Shown here: one piece after another, positions 23,058 to 34,239 of the stretch | How positions within the stretch are numbered: position 1 is the stretch's first letter | Layout of the letters: the number at the start of each line of letters is the position of its first letter | Origin: Rusavskia elegans | Taxonomy: Eukaryota; Ascomycota; Lecanoromycetes; Teloschistales; Teloschistaceae | Assembly: GCA_011316305.1 (NCBI GenBank) | Contig: SAUG01000085.1 | Coordinates: forward strand, 339,705 to 403,704 | DNA length: 64,000 bases | Direction of reading: 5' to 3' | The notes under the pieces: generated by a model | Told to the model about the DNA's origin: nothing | The model's database searches: none | What the model saw: the letters and a program-made list of their open reading frames with translations, nothing else | Made by a program: the position numbers and the translations under genes

Positions 23058-25760
23058 ATGGTATCATCTCTTCCTACGATAGGGAGCGCAGCCTCTGCTG
23101 TCCTTACACTAAGGGAAGCCGCCTCGAGGCTGGGAATTTCCATCTCGAAGCTCGATCAGGACAACCAAATTGTCGACAGCAAGATCAAAATTCTCGCAGA
23201 GCATGTTAATTTGCTTTGCAATAGTTGCGACATTGTATACGCCGGTGTGGACGAAGTGGTAAAAAGAAGCGAGAGAGACTCGCCTCCACCTCTCGGTACC
23301 GATACCAGCGTATGGCGCTGTCTTACAGCGCAATTGGAGGAGACCAATCATACAATACGGGAGGCGAATTTGTTCATCCAGAGTATTGGAGAGGAGAGGT
23401 TCGACTACATTGGTCAAGCGCAACGTTGGAGCATTCTAGAGAAAACCCAGGACCAAATCCCGAAGATCACGACGAAGGTTCGTAGACACGAAGAAAATCT
23501 GAATAACACACTGACTCTGATCAACACGTGAGTTTTGTTTCTGTTACTGTGTTGCAGGGTTAATCACATACACAGAATACTTACATCCAATGCACCAGGT
23601 AGGGTTGACGGAGGCTTTGACCAAGCATTGCAAAAGTTGCAAGATATGTTTGGTAGACTACAGACGTCATCACCTTCCGATGCATCGGCGGTTAACTCCA
23701 ATGTTGAGGCCACTCTAGTGCAATGTGCGCGTGAACTCATCGTCGAGTGTACGGCTCTGTACAGGTCGAACCCAGCGGAGGAATATTCCATTGAAAGTCA
23801 AGGGGCAAAGACTAGTAACATTCGTGTAGCCGAATGGGTCAGCACTCTTGAGTCAATACGTCGGGCCCATCGATTGTCGGATTCCTCAGATCCTGTTTCC
23901 AAGGTTCCTTTGAGTGGCTCTTTGGGCGAAGAGGCGCACACGGTCGGCACAAGCATGACTTCTGGCCAACAGAGTTTCCCGGAACATGACGTTGTCAGTA
24001 AAGAGGGAGATGACTCTGACGATGATCTAGAGACAGATCTTGCAAAAGTAGCGTTCGGCACCGGCACAAGGGCTTTCGAAGCGCAAGATTGGGAGGAAGC
24101 CAACTCTTTTTTTCAAGAAGCCTTGCAGATACTGCAGCAGCTATCAAAACAGAAACGAGGATTCTGTGACATCTTCGATCTACAATACAAACTTGCTGTA
24201 TGTGCGTATCACCTGCAAGAACCTTCGGACGCCGAACAAGTTTTGAGAAGTCTGGTCCATCAATCAGGGAGATCTGATGAACAGCGTGGACAGATTTGCG
24301 ATGCGACGCACCTGCTTTCGTGTTTGTATATTCGCATGGGCCAAATTGACCGTGCGCGATCTGAATGCGAGAAAGCTCTACAGGGGCGGAGACGGCTATT
24401 GGGCAAGGGGAGTGACGCCGCATTGGAGTCAACGGCTCTTTTGGCACACATCTCTGGTCTGCTCAAAAGCCGGGCTCGAGCTCAATCATATCTTGCCATG
24501 ATACCAGAAGCACGTAGAGAGACCATCCTGGGCGTTGTCGAGAAGTCGTTGGGCACGACGGTGGAACAGCCTAGCCTTTGGTCATTGTTGACTGGATCGA
24601 TCGTCAGCACTCCAGATATGGATGCACCACGCCTGCAGAGCGGACTTTCCCCGGTCTCTCTCATGTTACCTACGCGTGATAATCGTCGAGGTTCCAATTC
24701 TACAACATCACAATCATCTGCCACTGGTCCCTGGCTACCAAACCAGCGCGCCCCATCAAGTGGATTGAGATCGGAAGATTTGCAGTCCGTTACAGTGACG
24801 TCCCTTGCCTCGGCAGAGGAGAAACGGGAATTGGGCGCCATGGATAAGAAGGGTGCAAGTGATGACTTTTCTGCGAGATCGGAAACATTTAGCCCGGCAG
24901 CTCTGAGCCTGAACGAGCCTCCAGAGGTAAACAAGAACCTTGAGGGCAAACATCTGTCTCGGAAAGAAATACTTGATAAAATCGGATGTCATCCGAAAGA
25001 CCGGATCGAAGAGGCTGTTTGTGACGGTGATTATTCAGCGTTTGTCATTGTTCTTAACAAGAAGAAGAACGTTTGGCGGTCCAAATTTCGGAAGCACGTT
25101 CGTCCAGAACGCGTAACAGCACTTCATTTCGCCGCACTCTTCGGCGAGACTGCCATGGCACAGCGGCTCCTTGCTTCAAGCTTCAACGTCAACGAAATTC
25201 CGTTTGGGTACTCAACAAATCTGACGCCCTTGAAGTTCGCTATCGGCGCTCGACAAGTCGACATGGTTGATTTCCTAATTATAAATGGCGCTAGGCCGTC
25301 TGGCGTAGAGTCTTGGTCAAGTCTAGCTGGACAGTTGATGAACCGTTCATGGTTGATGAAAACCATGTCGGAGACTGAGCGAGAATGTGTTCCGGGCCAG
25401 ATGATTGCGATTTTGAAAATTTTACTCAAGCAGGGGTGGAACGTGAATGTACCCTTCGATGCTACGGGCGTTACGATACTACATCAAGCTGTGGCTTTCT
25501 GGACAGGGTCATATAGGTGGGATATGAACCTGCGGGCTTCTATGACTTCCTTTCTATGCGAATGGGGTGCGGATTCTTATCAGCCGAGTAGGGACGGTAA
25601 GACGCCCTATGCAGTCGCTTTGGCTTCTGGCCATCAGGACTTGTTGCTGATCCTGGACGAACACTCAAGAAGGAAAGAACTAGGTGATGGGCGACCAGAG
25701 CCTGTGGAGCTTTCAAGTGAGCCTGTGGAGCTTTCAAGTGAGCCTGCCAACGTGGTGTGA
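23058..25760 (+). CDS. STAND-type N-terminal domain protein with TPR and ankyrin repeats
   Basis: Large cytosolic protein of about 884 residues; exons 23058-23527 and 23576-25760. The 5' splice site is GTGAGT. An acceptor at 23557 would also keep frame but makes a 30-bp intron, so I prefer 23575 (48 bp). The first ~130 residues (MVSSLPTIGSAASAVLTLRE onward, helical) resemble the fungal N-terminal domain seen on STAND/NLR-like proteins. Residues about 305-440 form TPR-like helical pairs (RAFEAQDWEEANSFFQEAL, CLYIRMGQIDRARSECEKAL). After a serine-rich linker, residues about 660-860 contain ankyrin repeats (VTALHFAALFGETAMAQRLL, VTILHQAVAF, GKTPYAVALASGHQDLLLIL). No NACHT or NB-ARC Walker motif is visible between them, so it lacks the switch of a classical NLR. 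The C-terminus has a 21-bp tandem duplication (25698-25739, EPVELSS twice). Function is unknown, perhaps a scaffold or a non-self-recognition accessory. Confidence 0.8.
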
Positions 25761-26600
25761 GCGGTAGCGACGATGGTCGTGATTTGCTAGGCCTCAATGA
25801 CCTATGTCCTAGCTCTATCGGACTCCCCGTTATCCATCCGCATCATCACTGTGGAGTTCATTTATATTTCTTTGTCAGGTGCCGCTTGCGTTGGCTCTGC
25901 AAAACCCTGGGTCAACGTGACTGCTCGGATCTGGAGCAGAGACCAATCGATTGAACATCTACAAGGACAAAGCCAGACCAAGGCCGCAAGCAAGGATACG
26001 GCGAAGAGACAAAGAATGGTGCTAGTGTGAGGAATGGTGGATTCTCAGCACTAAAATAGGATTCAAAAATGGGCACGGTAGTCGAGAATTGGAATTTCCT
26101 TAGTCTACTGTTTTGCGGAGGCTCCTAGGATACCCAGCAGGACAGCGCGACACGGTTTTCGAATCGATACATTCATGAAAGCTTTCAGCGTTCAGTTTTA
26201 CACGACCTAACAGACGTGGCCCTTTGTTAGTACTGGATTTGGATCATCGTCCTCTTCGGCGTTAGCTTGCTCTTCGAGGCAGTCTTCTTGATTTGGATAT
26301 AATCGGGCGCGCCGTGGAATTCACGAAACTTTCAAAGGGCATTGCGGATGAAGTCTGCTGCTGAATACCATGCCGGATACTTTGCAACATACAACCGTTG
26401 GGGCGGTGGGCGTAGGCTGACTGTGATAGTTCGTCTTGACTTTAAAGCGATAGCTGTTGCCGAGTGAAGCATGTAGATTTCGCGGAGAGGCGGATAGGCG
26501 CCGACATGTTGTCGTCGTTGGTACACGCCTCTTATACGGCAATAACAAGCGAGATCAATATATATACGCCGGGGTCTCTCGGAAACGTATTAATCGAACG
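25761..26600. other. Gene-free transition to the AT-rich block
   Basis: Normal composition until about 26.55 kb, then an abrupt shift to AT-rich DNA with loss of CpA and TpG. No gene seen. Confidence 0.6.
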
Positions 26601-27371
26601 TAGTATACTAGCCGATGTATTATTACAGATATCTACCTTAATTCTATAAAATTTCCATATCTAATTGTAACAACTCTTTTTTTTATACTACAATAGAGTT
26701 TATTTTTAGTTTTTACGCAGACACGCGAAATCACTTCCATCCGAACCTATTAATTTATATTATATATCAATCACTGGTTTAAATAATATAATTCTTGTAT
26801 TAAAAGATTTTATACTAGTATTTTAAAAGATATTCTATCGTAAAATCTATTATTACTATTTTGCGTAATACAACGTTTTATATATTCGACATTTTTAATA
26901 TATTATTACTTTCTTTTATTTTTATTTAAATTCTTTTAATTTGGTTATATATATATTATATGTTATTTTAATTTTTTTTTCGGAATAGAACTTTCGTAAT
27001 TCAACGTTTTAAACTATTTCAGTAAAAATTAATTCAATTTAAACTAGACTGGCTACTTTAGATCGGGTTTCTATCGGTATTTTAGAAATCCGACTCGAAT
27101 TTTAGCGAATCGATTCGACCCGATCTACTAAATAGTTTAGGTCGGTTTCCAATATTAGAACTAAAAATTAAATCGAATTATAAAATAGAAACCGATAAAA
27201 ATTCGATTCGATCTACAAAATCTTCTATATATAATATAATATTAAAATTAATCTATTAGTTTATTAATTAGTTAATTTTATAAAAAAGTATTATATTTAG
27301 ATAATATATTTAGTCTAACTACGACTTTTCTAGCTAGTATAGTTAATTAATTAAAAGTTTTCTAAATAGAT

Positions 27372-28729
27372 TAGATTGGCCGTCGGGTCGGATTTCGAAC
27401 TCGAGTTAACTAACCCGATCCGACCCGAATCGGGTTAGGAAATTCTACGATTCGATCCGAATCGAATTTCGGATCGGATTATATAATCCGATTCGATCTA
27501 ACTAATCTACTAAGCCTATATAACTCGTATAACTCTAGTATAAAAATTATACGAACTATTTAGAAAAACTCTAATTAATTAACTACGCTAGCTAGAAAGA
27601 TTCTAGTTCGATTAAATATATTAATTACAGTATATTAATTATATAATTTAGTTAATTTGTTTTGGTTTTGGTATCCGGTAAACCAATGGTTCGGTAAATA
27701 AATCAAGCGTTGATATACCAATATTAAATATACAGTAGTAGAATTTGTACCCTAGTTTAATTAACGTAAATAACGGTTCCTTAGAATTTTAATTTAAATT
27801 TGCTTAGTAATATAACGTATCCTTTTACCGATAATTTAACTAACGTAGAATCTTTATAGATAAATATATCTCGCAGTTATCGTTTCTTTTTTTTCTTTTA
27901 CTAGTAATATAAGCCCTATAATACTATACCCTCGCAAGTAATACGATTTACTAAAGCCCTTTACGTATATATATACTCTCGTAATAGCTATACCGTAGCT
28001 AAACTAGTCGATAGTACCTTTATCCGTAATAACTATATCTACCCGCGCGGACGTCGACTATCTTATAGTAGCTAGAGCAAGCTATTCTAACTTCGATAAA
28101 AATAGCCTCTTTACCGCCCTTGAAACGCGCTATCCGACCTCTCTACCCCTCTTTAACCTAATCGATCGGGTAAAGCTTCTAGCTGTAGTAACTAGCGTAT
28201 TAGCTAGCGACCGTCTTACGGCTAGCGACCCTTTTAAAGCTACGCGGGCTAAAGAGTACCTTAATAGCTTAGCAGAACGTTTAGGTACGGGTTGTACGAT
28301 AAATGTGGCCGAGGCGACGAATGGCGGAGGATTCGTGATCGCGAATAAAGAAGGAAATAGTCAAATAGAAGTAATTGACTGCGCTGTAAATCTTTCTTGC
28401 TTGACGAATATACCTTTAGCTGTAAAAATTTCTTTGCACGTAAAATACAACAATCGTTGCCGTATATAACGTTGATGAAGCTTATATATATATATGAAAA
28501 CTCAATATAACTCCAGACAGAAGCTTCCCCGGGAGAATTAATTATATAATATAGTTAATTATATAATATATATTATATTTAAATATTAATAAAGGTTTAG
28601 CGGCTATTCGGGTTCGATTTAGATTCGACCCGGACCCGACCGTTTAGCGAGTTAAACCGGTTCGACCCGCTAAAATCGGGTCGGGTTTACGACGGTTCGA
28701 CGGAAACCCGACTCGAAGTAGCCAGTCTA
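27372..28729 (-). repeat. Short inverted-terminal element, copy 2 (nested, itself interrupted)
   Basis: Opposite-orientation copy inserted into copy 1. It begins TAGATTGGCCGTCGGG and ends GAAGTAGCCAGTCTA. It matches the intact copy at 37629-38084 on both sides (TTCGAACTCGAGTTAACTAA on the left, GGTTTAGCGG..CCCGACTCGAAGTAG on the right). An approximately 0.88-kb repeat interrupts it. TA at both junctions suggests insertion at a TA dinucleotide. Confidence 0.7.
27657..28535 (+). repeat. 0.9-kb dispersed repeat, copy A
   Basis: Begins TTTTGGTATCCGGTAAACC and ends near CTCAATATAACTCCAGACAG. Copies with the same order of blocks (an ACTAGTAATATAA box, a TACCCTCGCAAGTA box, a GACGTCGACTATC box, a late CAATCGTTGCCGTATATAA box) lie at 29830-31325 and 39258-40350. 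This copy keeps some CpA/TpG and is less mutated. It may be a solo LTR or a non-autonomous element. No protein is recognisable. Confidence 0.6.
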
Positions 28730-29829
28730 AAATGGATAGTTATAATTTTTATACTAGAATAATATTTTTATATTAGAGTTTAGTAGATTTAACGGTTTTA
28801 ACGTATTAAATCCGAGTTTCTAGGTTCGATCCGAAATCGAATCGGATTAAATTCTAGAATAATCCGATCCGACTCGGTTCGATATCTAGAAAAGTCGGAA
28901 CCGACTCGGATCGGATCGGTTCCTTTAACTAAAAATTAAAACCCGATCCGACGGCCAATCTAATTTAAACCGAAAGAAACCATCGGATTATAAAAAAATC
29001 GTTAACTTTTAAATATTAGAATATTCGTTCCGTAACTAGATATTATATTCTCGTACGCTGTTCTATATTAGATATTGATAGCTATTTATATAATTGAAAG
29101 TTCTAATAAATAGAATTAGATAAAATTTTATAATCTGCTTTTAATAGCGATACTAGTCGATATTTCCCCGAAAACGATCTTTTTTTTATATTACGGCGTC
29201 GCCGGCTTTTTTATATATTTTAATTATCGACTTTTTAACCGACGACTATTTATATTAACTAATTGTATTCATTTCTCTAAAAGATCTTCGTAATAGAAAT
29301 CGTTTCTATTATCTAAATCGACAGTAACAGTATTTTTTTTAAATTTCTTTATTGAAGATAATATACGGTTTTTGGCGATATATAATATAAAATTTCTAGA
29401 ATTTAAATTTTCTAAATACTTTAAATCGAGATTCAATATTGTTAGAATAATAGATTTCGACTTCTATAAATATGATTTATATTTATTTTCGACGTTTTCC
29501 GGCGCGAATTATTATTTTATCGTAAAAGATAATCTAATATTCCTCGGCGCGTAATTCGTCTATTTATTTTATTCAATAGTTCGGGCGTTATTTCTGTTAG
29601 CCATATATTTAATTAAAGTTTAATACGAGTCGAAAATCCGCTGTCTTTCACTCGGAAAAATACGTTGTCAATTATTAATAAAAAAGCGTCGAATTCGATT
29701 TCCCGAGTGATTATAATCCAGTTTTTACGCTATTAATATTTATTCTTTATTATCTAGCGAATCAAGCGTTTAGAATCGCGAGACGATATAATAAAAATCC
29801 ATCGTGATATAATTTTACTATATAGATTT

Positions 29830-31325
29830 TATTTATTTATTTAGATTTTATTATTCGATAAATTAATGGTTCGATAGATAATAAAACGCTAGTATACTAG
29901 TATCGAATATACGGTAATGGAATTTATATTATAATTTAAATAACGTAAATAAAGATTTTTAAAAATTTTAAACTTAATTTACTTAGTAATATAACCTATT
30001 TTTCTGTCGATAATTTAACGTAGAAGTTTTTATAGCTAAATATATCTCGCAGTTATCGCTTCTTTTTCTTTCTTTACTAGTAATATAAATTCTATAATAC
30101 TATATTCTCGCAAGTACTAAAAACCACAAAAATCTTTTACTTATATATATATATTCTCGTAATAGCTATAGTTGCAAGTTAAATTAGACGGTAGTATCTT
30201 TTTATATCCGTAATAACTATATATACTTCCGCGGACGTCGAAAATATTATTATAGCTAGAGTAATTTATATCGATTATAATAAAATTCTCTTTTTTATTA
30301 TCTTTAAAACGTACTATTCGATCTTCTATCTTTCTTTAGTCTAATCGACTAGATTAAACTTTTAACTATAGTAGTTAATATACTTGCTAGCGACTTTCTT
30401 AAAACTACGCGGGCTAAAGAATATTTTAATAATTTAACGAAATAATTAGAAATAGATTATATGATATTTATAGTCGAGACAATAACTATAGATAAATATA
30501 TCGTAGTATAGTAATAAATATAGCGGAAAAATTAGAAATTGATAATTACCTATAATTAGATTAGCTATTTCGGTACGGATTTCTATCGGTATTTCGGAAA
30601 TCTAATCCGAATTTTAGTAAATCGGTTTAATCCGACCTACTAAATAGTTTAAGTCGATTTCTAATATTAGAACCGAAAGTCGGATCGAATTATAAAATAG
30701 AAATTAATAGAAATCTAATCCGACCTATTTAATATTCATTATAAAATATAATATTATAATTAATTAATTGATTAATATTATATTAAATCAATATATTTGG
30801 ATAATTTGTTTTGATAATATATTTAATCTAACTAGACTTTTCTTAGCTAGCGTAGATAATTAACTAGAGTTTCTTTTATATAAATAAATGTAACTTTTAT
30901 ACTAGAATTATACTTTTATACCAAAGTTTTACTTTTATTCTAGAATTCTACTTTTATACCAAAGTTATACTTTTATACTAGAATTTAACGATTTTAACGG
31001 GTCGAATCTTAGAAAAACCCGACCTGATTCGGATTAGATCGAATAATTTCTTAACCCGACGGCCAGTCTATTTATAACGTCGAGAGAAAACTAGATATAT
31101 AGTATTGAAATATAGTAGAAAATTCGTAATCGAATAAAAAAGAAAATAGTTAAATAGAAATAATTAGCCGCGTTATAAACTTTATCTGACGAATATATCT
31201 TTAGCTATAAAAGATTTACTATACGTAAAATATAATAATCGTTGTCGTATATAATATATATAAAATATATGTTTATATATAATTAACAATCCAATATAAT
31301 TCCAAATAAAAATTTTTCAAAAAAA
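29830..31325 (+). repeat. 0.9-kb dispersed repeat, copy B (interrupted)
   Basis: Strongly RIP-mutated copy of the 0.9-kb repeat: start near GATTTTATTATTCGATAAA, end near CAATCCAATATAATTCCAAA. It is interrupted at 30557-31070 by a short inverted-terminal element. Confidence 0.6.
30557..31070 (+). repeat. Short inverted-terminal element, copy 3
   Basis: About 514 bp, from TAGATTAGCTATTTCGG to CGACGGCCAGTCTA. Uninterrupted, and therefore the reference for copy 1. It contains an internal run of about 20-bp TTTTATACTAGAAT/TTTTATACCAAAGT repeats near 30892-30985. Confidence 0.7.
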
Positions 31326-32050
31326 TTACTATATGGACAAAAATTTATATAACGAGGTTATTATCTAAATATCATCTAAATAAGTCGCTGAAATTACGTG
31401 ACTTATCTATTTAAATATATTTATCTATTATAATTAATATAGCGTTTATAGATATTAGCTTTTTTTATATATTTCAGCAATTTTATAGATTTGACTTTTT
31501 GTATTTTTTAATCAATTACTATTTTATATCTATATCTACTTGTTTATCAAAAGATTTTAGAAATAAAAGAATCAATATTTTCTTTTTCAGCTTTTTCGAC
31601 GTGTTTTTCAAATTTTCGTACGATTCCTTTATTACAACTATAGCGTATATCGATATATTTATAAACTTTATTATTATATTAATATTTAACTTCACGAATA
31701 TCGTTGAATTTGATCTATAAAAGATTTTTATCGCCTTTTTATTTAACAATAATAATAAGGTATTTAATTAAAAAACGCGAAAATTAATGAAATTTTTCGC
31801 GTTTTCGATATAATTCCGTATATAAATCTAAATATAAAACTCTATTATAAAATATCGAACAATATCGTTTTATTTTGTTTAATAAACTTTCGGTTATTAA
31901 ACTATCAATCTATATATAGTATATTCAAAGCTATTATCTAAATATAATCTTGAAATACTAAATATATATTATTAGAAACAATCGCGGAATCGAAACTTTT
32001 TTGATTTCAACAATATTTTACGTATCTATTCTTTTATTATATATTTAATT

Positions 32051-32168
32051 GTGGTCTGGATGGCGCAGTAGTAACGCTGCATGACTTGGAGGCCTAACGA
32101 ATCCGCGTTCCATTTCGGAATTAGCGGAGTTAATCCAGCGGGTCGGAGGTTCGAATCCCTCGAAGGCT
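32051..32168 (+). other. tRNA-like Pol III locus (pseudo-tRNA or intron-containing tRNA)
   Basis: A consensus A box TGGCGCAGTAG (32061-32071) and a perfect B box GGTTCGAATCC (32148-32158) lie 76 bp apart, wider than in an intronless tRNA. Between them is a hairpin that pairs TCCGC with GCGGA and TTCC with GGAA. A possible anticodon loop with TGG (proline) sits at CTTGGAG, but acceptor and anticodon stems do not pair well, so a normal cloverleaf is not shown. A T6 stretch follows. Unlike its surroundings the locus keeps many CpA and TpG, so it escaped RIP. It could be a tRNA pseudogene, a tRNA with a long intron, or the head of a SINE. Confidence 0.45.
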
Positions 32169-32182
32169 AACTAATATTTGAG

Positions 32183-32188
32183 TTTTTT
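32183..32188 (+). terminator. Possible Pol III terminator
   Basis: TTTTTT about 15 bases after the tRNA-like unit. In this AT-rich block T-runs are common, so the assignment depends on the tRNA-like locus being real. Confidence 0.35.
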
Positions 32189-33750
32189 CTATCGATCCTA
32201 ATCGATTTTTATACAGAGTTTTTATATAGAAGGCTTATATAGTAGATCGTCTCGGTCTAGCCCGATAAATCGAAGTAAATTAAATTAATTAAAGTCAAAT
32301 AGATTACGGTTTCCCTCTAGATTTTAATCCAGATCTAATTCCTTCGAGAATCTTAAATTCGAATTTTCGATAAAATACTTAAATACTAAATAATTACGTA
32401 ATCTAATCGAATTAGCGCCTCTAGCGTTAGATTCGTAAAAGACTAAAATTGAAATTCGAATGATTAATCGTATATATATATATATATATTTAATTGTACT
32501 ATAATATATTATTTATAAACGTTTTTAAAAAAAAATTAAAATACAGTAAATAATAGTTTTAAATAAATATAAAGTAATATCAATTTAAATACGATAGTAG
32601 AAAAGATATCTATTTAATAAATAACTTAAAATTAAAAATATCGTTTATTTGTATTATTACGTTTTTTACTAAAAATCGGAATTTATAAAAGTCGGTTTTT
32701 TTTATCTACTATAAAGGTTAGAACGACATCGACGAAAATATTTAAAAATATAACTTGATATAAATATAATTAAATCATAAAAAAATATCGACTTTCTATA
32801 ATATAAAATAAAAAAAGTAGTAAATATTTTGATTTGGCTAATAGAGATTTTTCGTTAAAATTAAACGTAGATTTAAATAGAAATAGAAGATATAATAAAG
32901 TAAATTAGAAAGTTTCTAGAATTTAATCTTTAAAATTAAACGAGATTTATAGTAGTAAAAAAATATTTAATATTTAAAATTGAAACCTATTAGTAAATAA
33001 AATACGGGCTATCAATACAGACTAATAATAACTACGAATATCAAATCTAAAAACTGAAAATTTACGAATATAAACTAATAATATAAATTCTATTATAGAT
33101 ATATCGAAAATTAAAAAAAAAAATGAATTTTATTAAAAGTATATCTATAATTTTTGTAAATTGAAAAATTTTTAATTAAATTTAGTCTGGAGGCTAGAGA
33201 TACGTATAGTTAACAGCGGTTTCGAAAGCGAATTTTGATTTAATTTTAACTATATTTTACGTATCTATCTACTTTATATTAAGTTATTTTCTATTACAAT
33301 TTTGTTATAAATCTTTTTTCTACTAATATAATATAGTATTTATCTTTTTTATTTGTTTAATAATTTCTATATTGCTAATAAAAAGGAAAATTTAAACGAA
33401 AAGGTTTTTATTTTTATTTTTTGTAATTCGAGTCTAGATCGACGCTATAAATAATTATTAATGAATATTTCAAAAAATTTCTTCGGTATAATTAGATAAT
33501 AAATCTTTTATTTTATTTTTTTGTTTCAATAAAATATATATAGACGTTATTTATAGATATACGATATCGAATATATAATAGATTAATATTTTTATTAAAT
33601 AATAAAAAAAAGTATATAGAAAATAAAAGTTTAGAAAATAGTAGTAGTCGCTAAATCTAGTAACTAATTTTTTTCTATCAAGAATTTAACCGTATAGAAT
33701 AAACACGGAGTATTTCGCAAGACTTTATCTTGAATATTTTTATTAATTAT

Positions 33751-34239
33751 ATAAGGCCACCAAATAGCGATTCCTCTTTATATTCATACAATGACGAACA
33801 CCGAGTCTGCGATTCCTCATCGCGACATGCTTAGTACTACCATATCTAGATAGCGCTCAGGCCTGCTCCCTCGGCTCTTCAGCCTAATATACAAGAAACC
33901 TCTTTTGTCGCATATCTTTATTCCACTATTTTACCTCCATTGCTTGAACCTTTTGTCAAAGAGAGTTGGGCAAAAATGTTTTTACTTGGTTGCAGACCAA
34001 TCAATCCCCGGATATAAGTTCCACCAGGGATAATCAATCAATACAAATCTCGCCGAGGCCTAGAGAGGGGCTATACCCGTGCGCCTTGTAACGCTTGGAT
34101 ACCGACCAATATCGACCATGCGATAGCGCTAACCGACACTCTAGCCGTAAGCGCAAGATATATTTCGAAGAGAGCCCGAGTCAATCCCTTCGTTTTTACT
34201 TCGTATCTGGCTGCGCCATAGCACCATCATCCCACGATA
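33751..34239. other. Left part of GC island 1, no gene seen
   Basis: Composition returns to normal at about 33.75 kb. It probably holds the promoter, and possibly an unseen first exon, of the next gene. A frame at 34095-34349 overlaps the gene in another phase and shows no motif. Confidence 0.45.

Larger units (their letters stand above)
27045..28962 (+). repeat. Short inverted-terminal element, copy 1 (split by nested insertion)
   Basis: MITE-like element. The left end is TAGACTGGCTAC at 27045 and the right end CGACGGCCAATCTA at 28962. Its two halves (27045-27371 and 28730-28962) line up with the uninterrupted copy at 30557-31070: both have the box around CTACTAAATAGTTTA, the TTTATACTAGAAT repeats and the final ACCCGA..CGACGGCC end. 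A second element of the same family is inserted inside it. Rich in CCCGATCCGACCCG-type motifs. No coding capacity. Confidence 0.7.
26601..33750. repeat. AT-rich RIP-mutated block 1
   Basis: About 7 kb of very AT-rich sequence. TpA is abundant, CpA and TpG are nearly absent while CpG persists, which is the dinucleotide pattern of RIP. Reading frames here are chance products of low complexity. Recognisable contents are nested short repeats (27045-28962), a second copy of an approximately 0.9-kb repeat interrupted by a short inverted-repeat element (29830-31325), and an unmutated tRNA-like locus (32051-32168). The rest (28963-29829, 31326-32050, 32190-33750) shows no identifiable element. Confidence 0.85.

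Noticed and set aside
23528..23557. 30-bp intron in the TPR/ankyrin gene
   Set aside because: The acceptor is usable in frame, but 30 bp is below the normal fungal minimum; the acceptor at 23575 gives 48 bp.
25500..25800. CRISPR-like array from the EPVELSS repeats
   Set aside because: Only two direct 21-bp units inside a coding frame, in a eukaryote.
29372..31749. Open frames in AT block 1 (29372-29554, 31499-31749)
   Set aside because: Phe/Ile/Tyr/Asn-rich translations of AT-rich RIP DNA, with both strands open at the same place; chance frames.
32051..32168. Functional tRNA-Pro(TGG) or tRNA-Ser(GGA)
   Set aside because: Acceptor, T and anticodon stems do not pair convincingly in any register tried; kept only as a tRNA-like locus.
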